Shown here: positions 1 through 11,115 of the stretch, one piece after another
Layout: every line of letters begins with the position of its first letter
Numbering within the stretch: the first letter of the stretch is position 1
Assembly: GCA_021229015.1 (NCBI GenBank)
Contig: CM037778.1
Location: 11,132,956-11,196,955 of the forward strand
Length of the DNA stretch: 64,000 bases
Source of the DNA: Solen grandis
Lineage: Eukaryota; Mollusca; Bivalvia; Adapedonta; Solenidae
Reading direction: 5' to 3'
Program-made: the position numbers and the translations under genes
Notes under the pieces: model-generated
The model's database searches: none
Seen by the model: the letters and a program-made list of their open reading frames with translations, nothing else
What the model was told of the DNA's origin: nothing

Positions 1-597
1 AGGCTCGTTATTCTTAAAACCTAAAAGCAGACAGTCTATTATGGGGGAAAATATCATCTTTAGACTGTATTCTAACCAATACTTGTCATATCTTTTCTTC
101 ATATTCATGATTGTCCTAAAGCGAACGTGACATGTCAGAATATGTTCTTAAGTGTAGCATTATGTCTGGAAATAATGTCTCTACAGCAGACGTAATGACA
201 TTAAATATCAATTACAGGTTCAGTAATGACTCTTCGGGAAAATATCTAGGTGCCATCCTACTTTTCATCATGCTAAATTGTCACTAATACAACCCCGAGG
301 ATGAGTTGATGTTTGTCCTGCGTGTTTTGCCATGATAGCAGTCACAACATGGGTTGTTATGGAAACAGTTATAAAAATATAGTTTTGAATAGTAAGTGAT
401 CCTGTGACAGGGCTCAATCCTATAATCTTCATGTACCCAGTGACCATCGTGACTAGATATTAAAGTTAATGAAAGAAGATATATGAAGTTGATGAGGTTA
501 ATGAACAAGACTCGAATTGCATCAACCATAGTTAGTTACTTAAGTTGTACTTAAGTTATTAAATTAGGCGGAAACGCATTCCAACATTCTGTTTTTC
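1..597. other. No gene recognised (window start)
   Basis: AT-rich sequence with frequent stops in all frames. No splice-bounded coding segment, RNA gene or known repeat was recognised. Confidence 0.5.
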
Positions 598-797
598 AGT
601 CATATAGCGACGTCCAGCTAATTCACAGGTAGAGGAAGACCCCAAATGCACGGAGGCATCCAGGTAGAACCACCGACCTACCGCAAGTCAGCTGGAAAGC
701 TTCCTCACATGAAAATCCAAAAGACACTGCCGGGATTCGAAACCACGCGATTGAGTGTTTAAGTCAGCGACCTTATCCTCTCGGCCACGGAGGCCCC
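598..797 (-). mobile_element. tRNA-derived SINE, minus strand
   Basis: Read on the minus strand from 797, the head is tRNA-like. An A-box-like TGGCCGAGAGG is followed about 45 bases later by the B-box-like GGTTTCGAATCCC, as in SINEs derived from a class II (Leu/Ser-like) tRNA. The body continues to about 598. A second copy lies at 58603-58790 in the same orientation and shares the body landmarks (CAGTCATATA, TAGCTAATT, CAGCTGGAA, CACATG). The pair proves this is a repeat family and not a tRNA gene. Mollusc genomes carry tRNA-related V-SINEs (for example the RUDI family), but I cannot assign the family by eye. Confidence 0.75.
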
Positions 798-3046
798 TTG
801 TTTTAAGGAATGTTCAAGTATATGAAGTTGACATAAATTGACACCACAAAACTAACAGCATTTGTTGAGAAATGCCATATTTTGGTATTATTATAGGAAC
901 TAAAATACTAATATTCTCCCCTATGTATTAATTATTAACAGCGCCAAATATGGTTGTTGGAGCCATGCCTTTTTTATTTATGCATTTGAGTGGCAAATGC
1001 AAGTTGATTCTTCAAGCTACACATGCGTAAAAAGAAACTTAATTACAAAAATATGTAATCACTTTATGTAGTAACATAATAAACTTTCTTTGTTTCAAAT
1101 TGCCTGTCTTGCAAGATTGATATTCTTTTTAACTGATTTTGAATGCGATTCTCGGCAAATTAGAAGCTGTTTATCTGTCCAATGGGGAAAATTTGTATCA
1201 CTGCTTCAAATTATCACTAACAAACGTTTTTGTTTGTTTTGGTGTTGATTTTGTTGTTTAGTGCGGTAGTTTGCAGCTGTCAGACTAATCGTCTGAAAAG
1301 TATTCACAATCTAACAAATAAGTGTGATTGATATTTTGATTTTTTTTCTTAACGATTTGCTTTTGGGGAGTGCGTTGTACATATTTTCTTAAGATAAAAT
1401 GGTCCAAATGTAACTACATCTTTCGTTTATGGCGATATGCATAGGTTGCCGACACTAATAACTGCACCTGGCAGATACCACGATACAGAAATATGGTATT
1501 CGAAGGAAGAATACCTAATACAAAGAGTGGGCTGGGCTGAAATTTCTTTGTTAAACTATCTCTTTTTTCACCATTAGAATCTACTCCCAGACATCTTTCG
1601 TGCTATAAAGGTAATATAGAAAAATAATACAAGGGGGAAAAGTAGGATTCGATGAGATGAATTATTACGGACTTTTTCAAAATGAAAAATATTGAGTGAA
1701 CAATACATCGGTATATTAGATTTAAATGAAAATTCTTCAGAACTGGATATACTCAAGATATCACTATATTATTTTTCAAGGCCTAATAATTTTGTGATAA
1801 TTTACATCACTAACATTCACGACCTGATCACTGATTGCAGTTAACACCCCTGTACTGTTGCAAAAGTTGCATGCACAAACTTCATATATGCACTATGCAG
1901 TTATAGAGCGGCTACTTTGATTCATATACAAGGTTAGTTCAAATTGAACAAAATAACAAACTTCTGTAGTTTTCTAACCGGCAAGTTCATTACAGATTGG
2001 ATTTTAGCCTTCATGCCATTAAGCATGTTCGTTTAGCTCGAGAAATTAAAAAAAACTAATTGCGCCTTTTATTATTTCGGAAGACCCTTTGATAAAGTAA
2101 TTATACAAACATTCGTATGGCAAAAGTCTGTCCGAAACAAGTAGATTAAACAATAGTAAGATATCTTTCGGCAGTGTATACTGTAGTAAAAGAGGTGTAA
2201 AATACAATCGATCATCTCATAATATTTCATTCTTCACATATTGGCTTATAAGCGAGCCCTAGCTCTAGTTTACTGTTATCCGTAAATGATATAACCAGAT
2301 ATATAATAAAAGGCCACAAAAGTTTTTTGTTTGTTTTATTTTTATTTTTACAAAAGTCGAACTACAAATAACTACATATATTCATTATAGATAAGTTTTG
2401 TTTTCCCGAATAGAACGCGTGTTACAGTCCATGCTTAATGATTAGTCTGGAAAACAATGTCGGGAATAGGGGCTTAGTATAAACACAAATAAGACTTAAA
2501 CTACTGTAGTTATTCATTTTTAAGCATACCACATAAACATTATGAAATTCCATTTTGTTCACTACATTAGACGAAGTGTCTGAATGTAAATACTCAAGAA
2601 ATTCCTTATTCCCCTGATAGTGGTATTGCGCCAAGGGGAGTTAGCCAAAATAAGTAACGCTATTTTATAGTCATTAATCAAATAGAACTGTAAATAAATG
2701 GGATATTTAAAAAAAAATGATACCTAAGTGGCTTATTTTAGGGTAAACTATTAGGCTTCTATTAGGGTAAACATTAATTCAAAATCTTAAGTCATTCAAA
2801 TGTATCTCTTATGGAGGATTCTGCACACTAAAACACACTAAATTGAACGTTGAAACTCTGTATAGTGAAACAGGTAGATTCCCTCGAAAAAAATTTGGCA
2901 AAAATAAGAAAAACATTCTTTCATCAAATTATTGCGTTTAACATGAACATTTTAAAACATGACACAAATAATATAATAGTAATAATAAAGGTTTGGACTG
3001 AGATAAAGAAATTAAAACGTCGGTATGTTATATGTTTGAGATATAT
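798..3046. other. No gene recognised
   Basis: AT-rich intergenic or intronic sequence. The only coding-like stretch is a 70-codon minus-strand frame at 2634-2422. A GTATGC donor-like site lies inside it, but it matches no family I know and no acceptor supports it. Nothing else is recognised. Confidence 0.45.
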
Positions 3047-3050
3047 TTAA

Positions 3051-3284
3051 CCCTTTCCCACATATAGACTCATTTTGACGCACTCAATAGGTACCAAATA
3101 AAGCCTGATCTGCAGAAAGCCACAGTTAAACCATACCAAATTTAATTACAAAATCCTCATTTCCAGACCACTGAGGAGCAGCGAACAGCATAAAACCTGA
3201 TCAGCATGCGAGTTACTCGCAGGCTGATCTGGTTTTATGCTGTTCGCATAGGTCTTTTCATGGTGTCCTCTATGAGGGAAAGGG
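3051..3284. mobile_element. piggyBac-type MITE with TTAA target duplication
   Basis: A 234 bp element is bounded by TTAA on both sides (3047-3050 and 3285-3288). Its terminal inverted repeats begin CCCTTTCCC and end GGGAAAGGG. TTAA duplication plus CCC/GGG ends is the signature of piggyBac-superfamily elements. It has no coding capacity. Its right half holds a long imperfect palindrome at 3181-3247, where GCGAACAGCATAAAACC pairs with GGTTTTATGCTGTTCGC and the pairing continues inward with a few mismatches. It was therefore mobilised in trans. The boundaries are exact; the superfamily rests on the ends alone. Confidence 0.8.
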
Positions 3285-3288
3285 TTAA

Positions 3289-4159
3289 TCAGTTAAAACT
3301 ATAAAGTTGGGTGAAATAGCATGTAAAAGATGATTTTAGCACATATGACACTTTGATATCAATAAATCTGACTTTATAAAAGAAAATATTTATTTTGTGT
3401 TAAAGATAAGAAGACTATGATTGTCATAACAATTTTTTTCTCGTGATTTAGCAAAAGAAACAGGAAAATACACAAACATCGGTATGAAGAATCGCAAATG
3501 TTTACAATGCATTATGGGAGTTACCGAAACAGGATATCCTGTATCTTTAGTGTCCAGATAAAACAACAACGGGAAATCTTAACCTAAATTTTGAATAGGG
3601 CATTGCTGTAGTTGACCATATTTAAGAACATTAGAATCACTGTTATCATCATAAATAATAACATTATTGAAATATCTATCAAAATTGATATTCTATCTAA
3701 AAACATAGAATATAATACTTCAAAACATACGTTTAACTCAAATTAAAAATTGATGTAATAACTCATTTTACTTTTAAATTATATAAAGAAATTAACGTGC
3801 CTTGTTCCAGAAAGTCAGATATATTCTATCAAGTATGCATGTGTATATTTTAAAATTATTACATATACATTGTATGTTTTGATGAAGAGTTGTTTCAGTC
3901 ATAAGGAGGTAAAAAATATAAAAAATAAAAGTGTTTTTAATTCTCTATATATTGTACTTAGAAGTCATTCCAAATTTGTGTATATATTTATTTGACAAAA
4001 TCAAGTGTTTCACATATTAAGCGTGACTTCTGAGTCGGATAGAATCTGTTAAGACAATTCTCCAGACAAAAGAAACCTACTATTGCCTGTAGAAATATCT
4101 GAATATTTTTTATCACGAGGTGTGATCATTATATTCGAGAGCTTTCAATTTTAACCACA
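3289..4159. other. No gene recognised
   Basis: AT-rich sequence without recognisable genes or repeats, lying between the TTAA MITE and the mariner remnant. Confidence 0.45.
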
Positions 4160-5056
4160 GGTCATTAGAACTTTACTCCTTTTCAAAGTAGACCCCATTT
4201 GACCTAATGCACTTGTTACATCAAAGGCGTTACGTAAGCCGTCACGTGACAACATTTTCAACGCTGCCATAATAGCACTACCAAACTCTTTCCGAGCCTC
4301 AAATCTGTGACTCTCAACAGACTTTTATCATTTGGAAAGAGAGAGAAATTACAGACGGCCAAATCTGGACTATGTTGTTCGATTTTTAATTCTGTCATTG
4401 TGGCCCTTACTACAAGAGACGTTATCGTGGCGCAATATGAAACCAGGCCTGGCAAATTCTGGGCGCTTGTCTTTAATAGCCCGACGGAGTTTGGTTCGGA
4501 GTATGACTGAGTAATACTCACTATTGAATGTGATAAAGAAGTATAAGTGTCACAGAAAATGATTGGCATGATTTAACCGGCTGACTTAGAAAGACGTGCT
4601 TTCTCAGAAGAAGGACATATGCCTCCAAACCGATCTCTGTTGCTTACATTCCGGCAACTAAGTTTCAACATATGTAATCATCTTATTTAGAAACATTTCA
4701 CCTTCCTCAGAAAAACTACTAAAAAAATCTCGGTACAAATTTACTCGGATCTTTTTTTGTTCTGGTGTTAATAATCTAGACACCCATGTGCACCTAGCAC
4801 AAACCCGTCGCATAGCCATTCTGTTAGTTAAAACATCTTGTGCCTTGCCATAACTTACTCTAAACTCCTCAGCAACCTGCCTTACAGTTATTCTCCTGTC
4901 TCGCTTAACAAACGACTCTATGACAGAGTCGAAATTATCTGTTTTGCTGGAAATTTTCCGTCTAAGACGGGGATCATCTTCGATATTATGACTTGCCATC
5001 ACTAAATCTGTGAAACCACTTGTGGACAGCAGGTTTAAAGAAGGCAGACTCACCAT
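4160..5056 (-). pseudogene. Dead mariner-type transposase
   Basis: A minus-strand remnant of a mariner (IS630-Tc1-mariner, D34D-type) transposase. The N-terminal 132-codon part at 5056-4658 carries the paired-type HTH (TVRQVAEEFRVSYGKAQDVL) and the RLLTPEQK linker. The first catalytic box reads ITYVET where the family has ITGDET, so the first Asp is lost. The second box (ILRHDN, near 4430) lies in a different frame. The third reads HSPDLAVCNF where the family has D instead of N, in yet another frame. A C-terminal tail with AALKMLSRDGLRNAFD lies near 4230. At least two frameshifts and two missing catalytic Asp residues make it inactive. Terminal repeats were not found. Confidence 0.85.
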
Positions 5057-8000
5057 TCAGTTTCTGTTCATAGCATAGATTTCGTAGAATTTGATAACAG
5101 CAAGCCGCTCTACAATTGTATCGTCCTCAATACTAAGCGAACATATGAAATGGCGGATTAGGCAAAATGACGTCATCAAGTAGATAATATAACGTCATAA
5201 TAATAAATATTGAATAAAATCGTTAGAAAATTGTTGCGCTTTACTGTGAATGTGTTAGATCGGGTATTTATGGACTGACAAAGAACATATGTTACCGAAT
5301 ACAATGACCACCCCTTGTACATTATGAAAATAGATTGTAAAGTAAAGGTTCAGAAAAGCAAATGATTATTTCACTCTAAAGTGTCATCACGGTAAGCTTT
5401 AGATATATAAGATAATATACTTGTGTTGATATAATTTTCTCCTGAAACTCCATTCCACCTACTAATGTGTAAGGCTATAAAATATCATAATGACATTGTA
5501 GTTAATTTGTCAACAATCAAGGGTTTATTACTTTTCAATGTTTCTGGCAAAAAAACAACAACCACAACAACAACAACAAAAAAACAAAAAACAAAAACAA
5601 AAAAACAATGTGAAATAATATGTGAAATTAGTTGCATGCACCCACTTTTGCAAACGGACTGTAGAACGGACAACCAATGGCATCATATTATACCTACTTT
5701 ACCAATGATTTGCTTATAAAAACTATGCTTTAAAATGAACGGGTCAATAACAAGATTTTGTTACTTTTAATGTTTAGAGGAACTATATGCGTTGAGGCTC
5801 TTGGTAAAGCCTGAAGTTTTTTAATTTTGATAATATTGACCAATGTAACTCTATATTGCATGCCCTTTATTTTTATAAATAAATCGATGATTTGCGCCTT
5901 ATTGCATTTTGAACAGCATGATTGAGGGATTAGATAGTTTTAATATACTGCGTTAGTACTGACGATGCTGTTGCTAATGACGCGACAGTATTGTGAATAA
6001 TGACATCATACGGGCGTTGAAGGACGTCACATTTGTTGTTGCTCAACATTTCACCACAGCATTTGGTAATGATGCCCCTGAATGGACTTAGGTGATTGAC
6101 GTTAACTTCGTTAAACAATTAAATTTGTAAAATTGTGCGCATGTGACAGATATGGAATTCTTAATTGTGCTCTGCGTGTGTTTGACAAAGGTTAAAAAGC
6201 GGAAAGAAACACAACAAAACATTTCGTTCTGTTCTCTGTCAAAAAATGGAATTTCAATGCCAGTATTCAAACTTAAACGACCATCAATCAGCATTTCCAA
6301 CTTAGATAACGATGTTCTACATATTCTGCATCCTTAACAAGCATTGCTGATACATGGACAACATCATTAAGTCGCAGGAACTCCAAAGGCTAGTTCGTTT
6401 GTCAGAAAATTTCAAAATAATATGTCTACATTGCTTCAATACAAGATTGAAGCTGCAGTCCGTAATGAGACTGTGGGAGTTTCTGTGCATTTCAATATAA
6501 TTTATTGCTATACTTGCATTTGTGTTACCTTTCTCGTCTCGCAACTTCTCTTAGTTTTATTTTAAATCAAAGTTTTGAATTAGTGAATCGTTCTTGACGT
6601 ACGGAATTCTAAATTTATTTACTTGATAAATTACTGCTTCAAGTAATCGAAGATAATCTTAATTTTCCATTTCATTCTTCTTGAAAATCCATACGTTTGT
6701 CAGATTTTTACATCAAATCGGACTATGCCAAGAGCTGATGGGACAAGGCTTTCCTTCATTTGTGCTATTTTCATTTAAAATCATTAGACTGTGTTTTAAC
6801 GGGTTGAAATGTTGCCTTAAGCATTAATATCGACAGTTAGTCACCCCTGCTATTTTACTTTATTTATCTTGTAGCTGCTTAATCTCACTCTAAACTACTT
6901 TAAGGGTGAAAAATGAATAAGACGAAACTAATGGTTTATTTTTATGGTAGAAAATGTTTATATTAAGAAAGAAATTGGGTACCATTTTTACTTTGTGATT
7001 CCTCTGAAGAACATGCCACGAGAACTGAATTGAGCAAGTATAGGGTATCGATTCAATTTGGGAACGCTTAATGAAGAAATCGTGAATAAAAAGGACATCA
7101 AAATCTGCGTTTGAAACTGGAGCCATTTCTCATTAAAGTGCATAATTACTGTCGTCGATTTTATTAACAAGATCGCGTGCTTAATGGTTTTGTATGATCC
7201 TATCATAGAACGTTGGATGGAGGATTCAATGGATTTTGATATACAGTAATGGTGCATCAATAGTTCTTTTTCTTTAAATTGAAACTTAGAAAATATGTAA
7301 ACGTTTGCGCTTAAAATTTGCACGAACCGGAGTTTACACAGTTTGTCTAACGAAATGGAGAATAAGGTCTTCTTTGACAGAGACTTACCATTTCCATTTA
7401 AGTTAAAATGAGTGTCATGACTTACAATTTATGTAATATTTGCAACTGGTACAAATCATCATTTCCAACTTAGTAGTCAAATCTCTTGTATAGTATGTTT
7501 ACGGTCCCCGTTTTAATAATTAGAGACACGTGTTTGTCGGCTTTCTTGTATTATTTTTTTTTTATAGAAAGTTGTGTGGGAGATTCAAAGTTTAAAGTGA
7601 AATGAAGTGTTGTACACTTCTCGGTATCAATCGCCTTCAATAAATTCCTTAGCAATACCTTTTTCAGGTCGGACCATCAGATTATCAGATTATCAAATAG
7701 CTACGAGAGTACACTGACATGGTCAATATTACTTATTTTACACAAAAGATTTGTCATACGTTTTTCAGTATTTGACTTTAAAACTTATGGAAATAATCAC
7801 TTCATAGTGAGTTAAGAGCGGTTTAGATTTTCAAGGCATAAACCGGACACATTAATTGCAAGGATTGTTGTTTGACGTATGAGTAACTTAATTGAATAAT
7901 GTTTATCCTTTTATTCCTAGCCCAAACAAATTTGGGATCACCAACAGGTCACATCAGACCAGATTGTTGGTTTGCAGAAAAAAGTTTATATGTTTGCAAT

Positions 8001-9709
8001 AATGTTCAAACAATTTTATTTAAATTTCAGTAAAAATGTGATGTAAAAAGGTACCTTATTTACAAGTTTATAATGGAATATTGATTTTATAAGAAAACAG
8101 CAACAAAAACAGCAATGTTGAAATACTATAGCAGCTCGTTTTACTCCGTACAAACTTGATTTTAGTCTGTTGTTACAAGTTTATGTCTACTAATGTCTTA
8201 TTCACAATGAAATATCAAAGAAATTGACCCATTTGATTGCATTATACAAACACAATACCTTTTGTAAAGAAAGAATCACAGGAGAACTATAATTTCACAC
8301 CAGTGAATTTACTCTCTTTTCGAACGAAGTGTAGTGAAACGGGTCACAGGACTATGTATGTGGTATAACTTAGCACAAAGCAAGACCAATAGAATTAGGA
8401 CTAGTCGAAAAAAAAGAAAGAAAGAAAAAACATGTTGATGATACACGAATCTCACATACTTATAATAGATCACAACTTTATACATTATAAACCTTATAAT
8501 GGAAACATAATAAAAGCCATTATTTTATTTTAATTGGACACATTCCATACCCCATGGTTATTTTGTGTTTTTGACTTTATGGGGGATAAGGCCGGCTTCT
8601 TAGAAGGTCCCTATATCTGACTCAAAGTTTACCGAATTTATAATCAGAAAACATCTCGTGACAGTTCCGCAGACAGCACATTTTCCAACAATATCTTTAA
8701 ATGACGTAAAGTTTAACTTTCAAAGAATCAATTTCTTTATATAATTGAGTACGAGTGTCGAATTTGAATGCTTTGTTACACAATATACCTTCATTATACA
8801 TTTTAGATAGTAAGAGTATTATCTGGTATCAATGGTGTTAATTTGATTGTTCATATTTCTGTGTGTGTTTTTCTACTCTCCCTCCTTAATGTTAGTGAAG
8901 ATTTTGTTTCCTGTCAAATAAACTCGGCGGGTGCACTATTTTCGGAAACGCCACATCGGAGAAAACGGTTAAATATAGAATAGGGTATCCTCGAAGCAAT
9001 TGCAGTTAGTTTCCTGTGACAAGTTCCGCAAATAGACATCATCAACATTTCCGGGTAGTGAGTTGTTAAGTTTAGCCTGTGACATGAGCGCATGCGCGAA
9101 CATTTAATTTTGATCAGTCAAGTGGTTGCAAATAAATATAGAAAATCTAAATATAGGTTTTATAATCCTAGATACAGTTTCAATACCGTTCGTGACGCTA
9201 TTTCTTCTGCAATCATGAATGGTTGAATTGGGTTTAGATGGGTATTGATAGACGTTATACATTTAGTTAAAATCAAATTTTAGTCAATTACACCCGTGAA
9301 TGAGCGCTTTTAAGCCGTAATTATACGTGGGTTGGGGATTTGTGTTGCCTCTTAGAACAGTCGTCAAGTTCAGTTTGAGCTTGGAAACTGTTCTGATCTC
9401 AGATAATGCATCTCCACATAAACAATATAAAAACATATTTCCTCATAATCCAATGACGGAATGAAAAAAAAAGCTGGTGAATATCGAGGAGACTGATAGA
9501 GATATCTAAATCGATTAATTCGAATATCTATAATTGTTTTACATAAGAATTTCATAATGTTCATGACAATTTGCTTGTTATATATTTCCGTGAGCCCAAA
9601 TTTTAATATTTCATATGGAATTGGAATTTCCTCTAAATTCTCTCCGGGTATCAACAGCGTATATACGAACAATTTGATACATTAGTAGGGTTTAAGCTTA
9701 AATTATGTT
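5057..9709. other. No gene recognised; simple repeat at 5552-5606
   Basis: Long AT-rich stretch. It contains a (CAA)n/A-rich simple repeat at about 5552-5606 and a (GAAA)n-like tract near 8409-8430. Segments near 8650 and 9010 share short words (GTGACAGTTCCGCA versus GTGACAAGTTCCGCA), which may be an old local duplication. Short frames on both strands do not look like known proteins and lack convincing splice contexts. Confidence 0.45.
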
Positions 9710-10450
9710 TTTCATGTGCAAAACAACCCTATCTCTTTCTCAAAAGAGAAGCTTTCTCAGCCAATATTTGTCTTTATTAATCTATTAGTTCCAAGTTAAT
9801 AAATAATAATTGTTTCTTATATAATGTTCAGCCAAAAATAAAACAGCATCTCGAAATTATGTGTAATTTGATACAACAAATCCCTATAAGCTAGATAAGT
9901 ATAGCAAATATGAACATAAATCCTAAAGCTCACAGTTTCTACAAATTGTATTTTATTGGAAATTTGCAGTCGTATAGTTGCATAATAATGAATTTATCTC
10001 ATTATCTTCTAAACTAAATTAACATATATTCCTTTTACGTATTAAGTATTACAATAATCAACTATAATAAAACGCGTAGAATCACGATTATTTTATAAAA
10101 TACAGTGCAATGCAATGTCATGCCAATTATCTGATTGGATGTTTGAATACGACGTAAGTCTGGGTAAAGTTGTATTCTGCTTGTTCAGAAGAACAACCAA
10201 TTTTCACTAGTGGTTCAATATATATATATATTAAACAGGGTTTTGTCGTAACCCGTTATAATTTCAGTACATTTTATGGATTTTTGTGCAGTATGATCTT
10301 ATGTCACTTGCCGTTCAGAAATAACACTTGGTTCAAATGTATACGTAAGGCAACCATACAGCGTTCCCGATCTTCATATCTCTTTGTTCGACAAAAGGAA
10401 AGCAAAACTATTCAAAATTGCCAATTCCTTTTACTTATTTTGTGATATCA
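9710..10450 (+). repeat. Tandem duplication, copy 1 (~730 bp unit)
   Basis: This block is diverged but clearly homologous to 10450-11115. Shared landmarks are TTTCATGTGCAA, ACATCTCGAAAT (GCATCTCGAAAT here), AACAAATCCCTATAAG, TTTCTACAAATTGTATTTTATTG and the TTTCAGTACATT acceptor-like site. The left landmarks are offset by about 730 bp. The acceptor is offset by only 524 bp, so this copy carries roughly 200 bp of extra sequence or the other has a deletion. Confidence 0.75.
10268..10445 (+). pseudogene. Exon-like segment, copy 1 (probably decayed)
   Basis: The segment begins after TTTCAG and stays open to a stop at 10443-10445. It aligns with the second copy at 10792 at the DNA level (CAGTACATT, AAATGTATACG), but small indels change the reading frame, so the two encoded peptides diverge after YG. 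It contains several Cys residues. No family is recognised. It may be a decayed exon or merely duplicated noncoding DNA. Confidence 0.25.
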
Positions 10451-11115
10451 AATGTATGATCTCATTCTATCTCTTTCTACAGTAAGCTTACTCAGGCGAC
10501 AATTGTTTTTATTGTCTATTTCTACCAAATAAGTACATCATCATTGTTACTTTCATGTGCAACCAAATATAAAACAACATCTCGAAATAACTTGCAATTC
10601 GGTACAACAACTCCCTATAAGATGAAAATATTACTAGTATGAATTAACGTATTTCACAGTCATTAAGTTTCTACAAATTGTATTTTATTGAAAAGTTATT
10701 GTTGTAAAGCATAATGAAACAAACTAACTTATTTATCTTCATACGAATACATTGTTATACATGTCTGTGTCGTAATTCTTTGTTATTTCAGTACATTGTA
10801 TGGCATTATGCCCAATATCATTCTTAGATGTTCACTCTGCCCAGTAATAGTATTTGCTTTAAATGTATACGAAATGCAAAACTGCAGAGCTCCAATACTT
10901 CATGTTTCTTACTGCGGCAGAGAAAAAGATGCTTATCATGTTCGTGTCAAATATAACGGGAAAATGGTTCCAGAGTTAGAAAGGCCCGAATTAGCCAATA
11001 TTTCTCACACGAAAATACACACACATTTTATGGAAAACCGGGCAGTTTTCAGCCTTTCTCCCGGTACGTTTTTCTATAAATGTCAGACAGAAAGCCACTT
11101 ATATCCCCGCTAGAC
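10450..11115 (+). repeat. Tandem duplication, copy 2
   Basis: Second copy of the ~730 bp unit, ending with an exon-like ORF. Landmarks shared with 9710-10450 occur in the same order. Divergence is high, so the duplication is old. Confidence 0.75.
10792..11113 (+). CDS. Candidate terminal exon, unknown protein
   Basis: After a good acceptor (TTCTTTGTTATTTCAG) the frame is open for about 106 codons to TAG at 11111-11113, long for DNA this AT-rich. There is no in-frame ATG at the start, which suits an internal or last exon entered in phase 1. The peptide has five Cys, with the outer two (in LRC and FYKC) about 85 residues apart. The end, SLSPGTFFYKCQTES, loosely resembles the last strands of an Ig-like domain (G-x-F/Y-x-C). 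That resemblance is my inference and is weak. The upstream exon was not found. The duplicated copy at 10268 is decayed. Confidence 0.35.

Noticed and set aside
2422..2634. 70-codon minus-strand frame with coding-like composition and an internal GTATGC
   Set aside because: No acceptor, no family similarity and no neighbouring exon.
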